A stretch of DNA of 64,000 nucleotides from an uncultured Rhodospirillaceae bacterium (GTDB lineage: Bacteria; Pseudomonadota; Alphaproteobacteria; UBA8366): the NCBI GenBank assembly GCA_913043025.1, contig CAJWLM010000011.1, positions 1 through 64,000 of the forward strand, in the 5' to 3' direction. The translations under genes and the position numbers were made by a program. Position 1 is the stretch's first letter. The number at the start of each line of letters is the position of its first letter. The notes under the pieces are model-generated. The model did no database searches. It was not told where the DNA came from and was given only the letters and a program-made list of their open reading frames with translations. Shown one piece after another: positions 58,570-64,000 of the stretch.

Positions 58570-59261
58570 ACAATCAATATATTGTCGCTACTGTCAAACC
58601 GTGGAATATCAGCGCCTATAATAAATATGTCCCAAGACTTAACGGACAATGGCATTTGGTGACTGAACCGTTGCTCCTCAGGAGCGAACTTCTTAATGAT
58701 CTAAAGCCACGGTTTATTTTTTTTCCACATTGGTCATGGCGAATAAGTGATGATGTGCTTAAGCAAAACGAATGTGTGTGTTTTCACATGACTGATCTGC
58801 CCTATGGGCGCGGAGGCAGCCCCCTTCAAAACCTTATCGTACGTGGTAAAAAATCAACGAAAATTAGCGCCTTACGTATGGTGCCAGAGCTGGATGCTGG
58901 ACCAATTTATATGAAAAGAGATCTTCCTCTAGATGGAAGTGCGCAGGAAATTTATACCCGTGCGGCAGATATAATATTTGAAATGATAAAAGATATTGTG
59001 GAAATTACGCCAACGCCCAAAGAGCAAACTGGGCCTATAACGCACTTTGATCGACGAAAGCCAAAAGATAGTGAATTACCTTATCGCGGTGACTTAGACA
59101 TGCTTTATGACCATATTCGGATGCTTGATGCTGAAACTTACCCACCCGCATTCATAACACACGGGGATTACTTAATAAATTTTTCAGAAGTTAGCCTAGA
59201 GAATGACACGCTAAGTTCCCGTGTTATTATTTCGCGAAAGCCTAAAAAAATACCAATTTAA
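58566..59261 (+). CDS. Formyltransferase-fold protein of nonulosonate loci
   Basis: The 231-residue protein resembles the N-terminal domain of methionyl-tRNA formyltransferase: FFPHWSWRI, then FHMTDLPYGRGGSP, which corresponds to the NxH...RG part of the active site, and the late Asp in MVPELDAGPIYMK. It probably transfers a formyl group from 10-formyltetrahydrofolate to an amino group of a sugar, and formyl forms of pseudaminic acid are known. It sits between pseGH and a deacetylase, with a 4-base overlap upstream. Confidence 0.8.
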   Translation: MNNQYIVATVKPWNISAYNKYVPRLNGQWHLVTEPLLLRSELLNDLKPRFIFFPHWSWRISDDVLKQNECVCFHMTDLPYGRGGSPLQNLIVRGKKSTKISALRMVPELDAGPIYMKRDLPLDGSAQEIYTRAADIIFEMIKDIVEITPTPKEQTGPITHFDRRKPKDSELPYRGDLDMLYDHIRMLDAETYPPAFITHGDYLINFSEVSLENDTLSSRVIISRKPKKIPI

Positions 59262-59277
59262 AAGATCGAAAATTAGA

Positions 59278-59955
59278 ATGACTAAACGTATCTTAGTAGT
59301 TGCTGCTCATCCCGATGATGAAGTTCTGGGATGCGGAGCCACACTTGCCAAACACTCCATGGACGGAGATGAAGTCCACATTTTATTTTTAACAGATGGA
59401 GTGTCTGCACGAGAAAGCACCAATATAAAAAATGATCGAGATGTCCGACGCAGACATGCTAAAAATGCAGCCTCTATACTCGGTATAAAATCTATCGACG
59501 GATTAGCTCTTCCGGATAATGGGTTAGATAAAGTAGCCTTGCTTGATATTATTCGGCCAATCGAGAGCAAGATTATTAAGTGTAAACCGGATATTATATA
59601 TACCCATCATTTCGGAGACCTAAATGTTGATCACTGTCAGGCTTACTATGCAGTTTTAACTGCTTGCCGCCCGGTCCCGGGCTTTTCGGTATCAGAAATT
59701 CTTGCCTTTGAAACACTATCGAGCACCGAATGGGCTGGGATTGAACAAAATAAGGCTTTTATACCCAATAAATTTATCAATATCAGCGCGACGCTGGATA
59801 CAAAATGTGAAGCAATGGAAGCCTACAAGCATGAATTACATGCGTTTCCACATCCTCGTTCATTAAAGGCTATCCGTGCACTGGCAAGTTTACGAGGCAC
59901 AAGTGTGGGGTTAAAGGCAGCCGAGGCATTCACAGTTATCCGGCAAATCTTGTAA
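59278..59955 (+). CDS. PIG-L/LmbE family N-deacetylase
   Basis: The 225-residue protein has the metal motif AHPDDE at residues 10-15, the LFLTDGVSAR strand and a late THHFGDLNVDH, as in LmbE/PIG-L zinc deacetylases that remove acetyl from GlcNAc-type amino sugars. I start at ATG 59278; the frame is open upstream through the end of the formyltransferase gene. Next to a formyltransferase it may free an amino group that then receives another acyl group (inference). Confidence 0.88.
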   Translation: MTKRILVVAAHPDDEVLGCGATLAKHSMDGDEVHILFLTDGVSARESTNIKNDRDVRRRHAKNAASILGIKSIDGLALPDNGLDKVALLDIIRPIESKIIKCKPDIIYTHHFGDLNVDHCQAYYAVLTACRPVPGFSVSEILAFETLSSTEWAGIEQNKAFIPNKFINISATLDTKCEAMEAYKHELHAFPHPRSLKAIRALASLRGTSVGLKAAEAFTVIRQIL

Positions 59956-59976
59956 AAATTATCAGGCTAATAACCT

Positions 59977-61032
59977 ATGACAAAAAGGTTAGAGATACTA
60001 GGAAAAGAGATATCAGAAAGTGAACGGCCCTTCGTCATTGCCGAAATTTCTGGAAATCATAATGGGGACATCGAGAGAGCGTATGCAATTATCGACGCAG
60101 CAGCAGAAGCCGGTGCAGATGCCGTAAAACTACAAACCTATACCCCCGAAACCATGACACTAGATTGTGATCGACCCGACTTTCAAATTAAAGGCGGGCT
60201 GTGGAACGGATATTCTCTATTTGATCTCTACGAATGGGCCCATACCCCATGGGATTGGCACGAAGGACTTTTCGAGCGAGGTCGTAAGCTTGGTGTTCCT
60301 GTCTTCTCAACACCTTTTGATCCGTCTTCCATTGCTTTTTTAGAAAGTTTAAACACTCCCGTTTATAAAATCGCTAGTTTTGAATTGATTGACCTTCCAT
60401 TCGTTAGGAAGGTTGCACAGACGGGTAAACCAATGATTTTATCGACAGGTATGGCGAATATTTCTGAGATAGAAGAAGCAATCTCGGTAGCTAAATCTGT
60501 TGGGAATGAGAATTTAATAGTTATGCACTGTGTAAGTGGCTACCCAGCCCCAGCTAGCGACTATAATTTAGCTACCATACCAGATCTCGCCGATCGTTTA
60601 GGTTTGCTGATTGGGCTCTCAGATCACACACTTGGGATTGCTGTTCCCATAGCCGCAGTGGCCAAAGGAGCAGTAATTATAGAGAAGCACATAACTCTGC
60701 GGCGTGAAGACGGTGGGCCAGATTCAGCGTTTTCCCTGGAACCAGATGAATTCAAATTGATGGTTGAAGGTGTGCAGGTAGCATGGAAGGCGCTCGGAAA
60801 ACCAGATTACCAACGAAAAAAAAGCGAAACAGATAACGTCATATTTCGTCGATCGCTCTACGTGATAAAGGATATTCCTAAGGGACATCCACTTAACGAA
60901 AATAATGTGCGGTCAATCCGACCGGGTCACGGAATTGCTCCAAAACATCTGCCCGATGTTCTAGGGCGCGTAGCCCGTCGCACTCTCATACGCGGTGAAG
61001 CGCTCACGTGGGATATGCTGGGGAGCGAGTGA
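59977..61032 (+). CDS. pseI: Pseudaminic acid synthase
   Basis: PseI condenses 2,4-diacetamido-2,4,6-trideoxy-L-altrose with phosphoenolpyruvate. The 351-residue protein has IAEISGNHNGDIERA, typical of PseI, AVKLQTYTPETMT, LSDHTLG and EKHITL for metal and PEP, and a C-terminal SAF domain (RRSLYVIKDIPKG from about residue 290). It ends the pse set and is 1 base before the asparagine-synthase-like gene. Compared with the NeuB-like synthase at 47790 it has the PseI-specific QTYTP wording. Confidence 0.93.
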   Translation: MTKRLEILGKEISESERPFVIAEISGNHNGDIERAYAIIDAAAEAGADAVKLQTYTPETMTLDCDRPDFQIKGGLWNGYSLFDLYEWAHTPWDWHEGLFERGRKLGVPVFSTPFDPSSIAFLESLNTPVYKIASFELIDLPFVRKVAQTGKPMILSTGMANISEIEEAISVAKSVGNENLIVMHCVSGYPAPASDYNLATIPDLADRLGLLIGLSDHTLGIAVPIAAVAKGAVIIEKHITLRREDGGPDSAFSLEPDEFKLMVEGVQVAWKALGKPDYQRKKSETDNVIFRRSLYVIKDIPKGHPLNENNVRSIRPGHGIAPKHLPDVLGRVARRTLIRGEALTWDMLGSE

Positions 61033-61033
61033 T

Positions 61034-62881
61034 ATGACGGCACTTTGCGTTGCGGCTGGCATGGTGGAGGCTGGTGCGATTGTTAGCAGGATGTTGACAA
61101 ACCTCGCTTCTACTAATCGAAAATTCGGCCAAGCGAGTCCCGCGCCTGATCTTGCCCTCGGGCATTCATGGCATAGTTTTCTTCAATACCTAGGGCCACC
61201 TGTGTCCTTTCAGGACGGGCTTACAATCCTAGTAAGTGGTGATATTTTTGATGACGATGGGCTTTACCCTACTCCGGCGAATCTCATTGCTGATCTATAC
61301 CGAGTCGATTGCTTGCACAAAATTGCTTGGCTTAACGGTAGCTTTTGCATCGCCATACTTGATCCGATAAAAGATAAAGTAACACTTATTACGGATAGAC
61401 TTGCCTCTCGCAGCCTTTTCGTTTGGCATGATGATAGAAGATTGTTAGCAAGTTCGAGGCTTATCCCTCTAGTAAGCGAGAGTCTTGTTCCCAAACGCCT
61501 AAGCAAACAAGGAATTGCCGAGTTATTAGTTTATCAGCGCACCATTGCTTGCCACACACAATATGAAAACATAGCCTCCATACCAGCATCTCAAGTCTGG
61601 GTTTGGGAAAAAGGTAGGTTGCAAAAAAAAACTTCTCGCAAGCTTACCTGGACTAAACCGGAGTTTACAAAAGCGGAAGCTGCGGAAGGTTTGGCAGTCG
61701 CTCTTACACGGGCAACTGCACGACGACTATCAGATCCAACACGACACGGTTTACTCATGTCGGGTGGACTTGACTCGCGAACAGTACTAGGTGCTGCCCA
61801 AAAAACTGGTTTGCCCATTGGTTGTTCAACTGTCGGCGCATGGGATAACACTGAAGTCGAACTTGCGCGCAAAAGTAGTAAACTCAGCAATGTTCCATTT
61901 ACACTTCACCATTGTGATGCTGATGCATTGGGCTCGGCTATCGCTCCAGCGACCATTGCGAGTGATGGGCTGTTTTCAGCGCCGATCAATCTCTTCCCTT
62001 GCCTGTCAGCAATTGCAAAAAACTATGATGTCATGTTAAGTGGGCACGGGCTCGATTACACGCTGCGCGGCTATTATCTACCATGCAAAACACTCAAATT
62101 AGCCGGCTCCGTCACTCGGCTACCAATGCTGCGTAAAATTTCAAATAGCAACCCATCCACTATCGCCGACAGCTTGCGTGTCGGCATCTCACCTGAAATA
62201 GCTAAAACCATATTAGAGCCGAGTTTTGCTGCGGAGTTCGATAAGCGTCGTATAACGGGTATGGAGGAAGCCCTTTCAAATGCAGATGTTGATGATAAAT
62301 ATAATAACTGGGACGCGTTCATTTTGCATTCTCTTGGACGGCACTACGCATACTCCGATTTTGTTTCAATTGATGAAGTGCTCCATCATCGGCCGATTGC
62401 GTTTGATCCGGTGGTCTTCGACATATACTTGTCGATGCCACCTTCTTGGCGTGCAGAAGGAAAAGTTGCCCATAATGCAATGATGCAACTTTGCCCAAAG
62501 CTTATGACACTTCCGGATTCAAACACTGGTTTTTCCGCGCGGTTCGGATTTTCAAGGCAAATTGCCTTGGTACTTATACGTGCGATATTTCGTCGTATTG
62601 GATTGGCTGCCCGCACCCCATTGCCGGACCCGACCTTCACACATGGATCATGGATGGATATGGCCATGTTATTCCGATGTAACCCCGCCTGGCGCGACCG
62701 CGCAGAACGTTTAATTGACGACCCCGCAATCAACGAATCAGGCCTTTTTAAACAAAATGGAATTCGCAAAATTGTTTCAGCACACATGAGTGGTAAAGCT
62801 AACCACAAAAAACTGCTGATGCAATTGTTGACTTTTTCCAGTTGGTTCAGCAACCATCCATTTGATGGAGTGGCAAAATGA
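61034..62881 (+). CDS. Asparagine-synthase-like amide ligase without an N-terminal nucleophile
   Basis: The 615-residue protein has the two-part build of AsnB: an N-terminal glutaminase-like half and a synthetase half with the PP-loop LMSGGLDSRT near residue 243. The N-terminus reads MTALC, so the Cys that must follow the initiator Met is missing and glutamine cannot be used in the normal way. It could use free ammonia or an amine, as beta-lactam synthetase-like enzymes do. It overlaps the NodB-like gene by 4 bases. Amidation of a sugar acid is a reasonable role (inference). Confidence 0.82.
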   Translation: MTALCVAAGMVEAGAIVSRMLTNLASTNRKFGQASPAPDLALGHSWHSFLQYLGPPVSFQDGLTILVSGDIFDDDGLYPTPANLIADLYRVDCLHKIAWLNGSFCIAILDPIKDKVTLITDRLASRSLFVWHDDRRLLASSRLIPLVSESLVPKRLSKQGIAELLVYQRTIACHTQYENIASIPASQVWVWEKGRLQKKTSRKLTWTKPEFTKAEAAEGLAVALTRATARRLSDPTRHGLLMSGGLDSRTVLGAAQKTGLPIGCSTVGAWDNTEVELARKSSKLSNVPFTLHHCDADALGSAIAPATIASDGLFSAPINLFPCLSAIAKNYDVMLSGHGLDYTLRGYYLPCKTLKLAGSVTRLPMLRKISNSNPSTIADSLRVGISPEIAKTILEPSFAAEFDKRRITGMEEALSNADVDDKYNNWDAFILHSLGRHYAYSDFVSIDEVLHHRPIAFDPVVFDIYLSMPPSWRAEGKVAHNAMMQLCPKLMTLPDSNTGFSARFGFSRQIALVLIRAIFRRIGLAARTPLPDPTFTHGSWMDMAMLFRCNPAWRDRAERLIDDPAINESGLFKQNGIRKIVSAHMSGKANHKKLLMQLLTFSSWFSNHPFDGVAK

Positions 62882-63618
62882 CTACAAACGAAGCTTTTTC
62901 TATTGCGGGATATGAAGCTCTAATCAAAGGTTTGCTTGAACATGGATATGAGGTTCGAGATTTTTCTGATGCTGACCCCTCACAACCCCACCTCGTGTTA
63001 AGACATGACATAGATATGAGTCTAGAAGCTGCAGTTGAGATTGCACAGGTGGAAAGACGGCTTGGCATTTCTGCCCACTATTTTGTTTTACTGCGGACTG
63101 AAATGTACAATGTTTTTTCCAAAAATGGATTGCGGGCGGTAGAGACTATCTTGAGCCATGGACATAAGATTGGTCTCCATTTCGATGCGTCCCTATACGA
63201 AAATGATGAGTTCGAGGATGCAGCTGAGTGGGAGGTCGGTTGTCTACAATGTGCAACCGGCTGCGAAGTTGAAATGATAAGTTTCCACCGTCCCAAGAAA
63301 TCTTTACTTGGGCGGAAAAAGTCACTGGCTGGTCTTCGCCATGCTTATCAGCCGCGTTTTTTTAACGAAATGGCATACTGTTCAGACTCTCGCGGCCACT
63401 GGGCATACGGCCACCCGCAAAGTCTAAAGACAGTGAGGGAAAGACACTCTTTGCAATTACTCACCCACCCGATATGGTGGACAAAGAATGACAATACCAA
63501 TCCTGTTTCAAGGCTGGACCAATTTGCCGACGACCGGCACCTATATTTACGCAAGGAGCTTGGCCGTAATTGCGAGCCCTATGGTCATGCCTATCCTCAC
63601 TTATTCGATGCCGATTGA
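62878..63618 (+). CDS. NodB-like polysaccharide deacetylase family protein
   Basis: This 246-residue protein has the metal motif LRHDIDMSLEAA near residues 41-52, a HYFVLL strand and GLHFDASLY with a His that can bind metal. The fold is the carbohydrate esterase 4 type, and such genes are common in glycan loci where they deacetylate a sugar residue. No signal peptide is seen, so it would act in the cytoplasm on a nucleotide- or lipid-linked sugar. It overlaps the asparagine-synthase-like gene. Confidence 0.82.
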   Translation: MTTNEAFSIAGYEALIKGLLEHGYEVRDFSDADPSQPHLVLRHDIDMSLEAAVEIAQVERRLGISAHYFVLLRTEMYNVFSKNGLRAVETILSHGHKIGLHFDASLYENDEFEDAAEWEVGCLQCATGCEVEMISFHRPKKSLLGRKKSLAGLRHAYQPRFFNEMAYCSDSRGHWAYGHPQSLKTVRERHSLQLLTHPIWWTKNDNTNPVSRLDQFADDRHLYLRKELGRNCEPYGHAYPHLFDAD

Positions 63619-63655
63619 AAAAGGCATCTGCAAAATATTCTTTAAGGGTAATTGA

Positions 63656-64000
63656 ATGAGCCTGCCAACGTATATCTTAGGTATCCATGATGGACATAAC
63701 TGTGGTGCGAGTCTTTCTCGCAATGGTAAAATCGTGGCATCAGTTTCTGAGGAGCGCTTGAGTCGATGCAAAAATGAGGTCGGATATCCTGCTAAATCCA
63801 TCGAAGAAGTCCTGCGCATTGAAGGTATTGGGAGTGAAGACCTTTCAGAGGTTGCCTACGCTTCACTTTTTATGCACCAAAAGTCGTACCTTACAGAATT
63901 GGAGAGTTGGTATTGTGTCGGGATCGAGGAACAACGTGCCGATTTTGCAAAACCGCGCGAATATCAGAAGGTAATCTTTGAACAGCGCAAAACAGCGCGT
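63656..64000 (+). CDS. Carbamoyltransferase (NodU/CmcH family), N-terminal part
   Basis: An ATG at 63656, preceded by AAGGG, opens a frame that runs off the right edge, giving the first 115 residues. The start YILGIHDGHNCGASL and the SVSEERLSRCKNE stretch are the diagnostic N-terminus of NodU-type O-carbamoyltransferases, which use carbamoyl phosphate and ATP to carbamoylate sugar hydroxyls. It is the last visible gene of the glycan locus, 37 bases after the NodB-like gene. Only about one fifth of the protein is in the window. Confidence 0.88.
   Translation, partial: MSLPTYILGIHDGHNCGASLSRNGKIVASVSEERLSRCKNEVGYPAKSIEEVLRIEGIGSEDLSEVAYASLFMHQKSYLTELESWYCVGIEEQRADFAKPREYQKVIFEQRKTAR

Overview
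The window looks like the chromosome of an alphaproteobacterium, probably a marine or otherwise low-to-mid GC member of the Rhodospirillales/SAR116 kind (inference). Support comes from an argD-argF-hslO operon, an alphaproteobacterial-type RecX, a DUF1289 protein, a PhaR regulator beside polyhydroxyalkanoate (PHA) genes, and base composition that looks mid-40s % GC by eye. Several genes appear to start with TTG or GTG. No rRNA, tRNA, CRISPR array, insertion sequence or phage gene was seen.

Bases 1-25,600 are mostly housekeeping. In order: the 3' end of trkH; a minus-strand operon argD-argF-hslO-lipoprotein; an orphan ABC-2 permease; recX, with a possible tiny gene or small RNA in front; a methyltransferase; two glutathione-transferase-like genes; a Nudix hydrolase; an aldo/keto reductase; phaA-phaB; DUF1289; a CoA-transferase/enoyl-CoA hydratase/formamidase set; a PHA synthase pair (phaE-like, phaC) divergent from phaR; an oxalyl-CoA-ligase-like gene with panE and a methyltransferase. 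Next come two APS kinases, an esterase and a sulfatase-fold enzyme whose nucleophile position is Thr rather than Cys.

From about 25,800 to the right edge runs one 38-kb surface-glycan locus. It is all on the plus strand except legB, and its genes overlap or lie a few bases apart. A promoter-like site and a JUMPstart/ops-like element precede the first gene. The locus carries most of two nonulosonic acid pathways. The legionaminic-type genes are ptmA-like, legB, legC-like, a NeuD/LegH-like acetyltransferase, a NeuB/LegI-like synthase, a ptmE-like gene and a cytidylyltransferase. The pseudaminic-type genes are pseB, pseC, an SpsF-type cytidylyltransferase, a methylase, a pseG-pseH fusion and pseI. 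A WbpG-HisH-HisF trio sits between them and probably installs an amidino group; its HisF has lost the first catalytic aspartate. A LegG-type epimerase is not visible in the window.

The most unusual part is 30,900-40,400. It holds an AAC(3)-FkbH fusion, a MaoC-like protein, a B12-type radical SAM protein, an SDR with a fused acyl carrier protein, a DUF4910 peptidase-like protein, a BFD-type [2Fe-2S] protein and a gene of unknown function. A second AAC(3) domain, fused to a family 2 glycosyltransferase, lies at 48,830. Together with a formyltransferase and a PIG-L deacetylase, these suggest (inference) a dedicated system that builds an unusual acyl group, perhaps glyceryl-derived, on a carrier protein and puts it on an amino sugar of the nonulosonate glycan. 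The right edge holds an asparagine-synthase-like enzyme without an N-terminal nucleophile, a NodB-like deacetylase and the start of a carbamoyltransferase.
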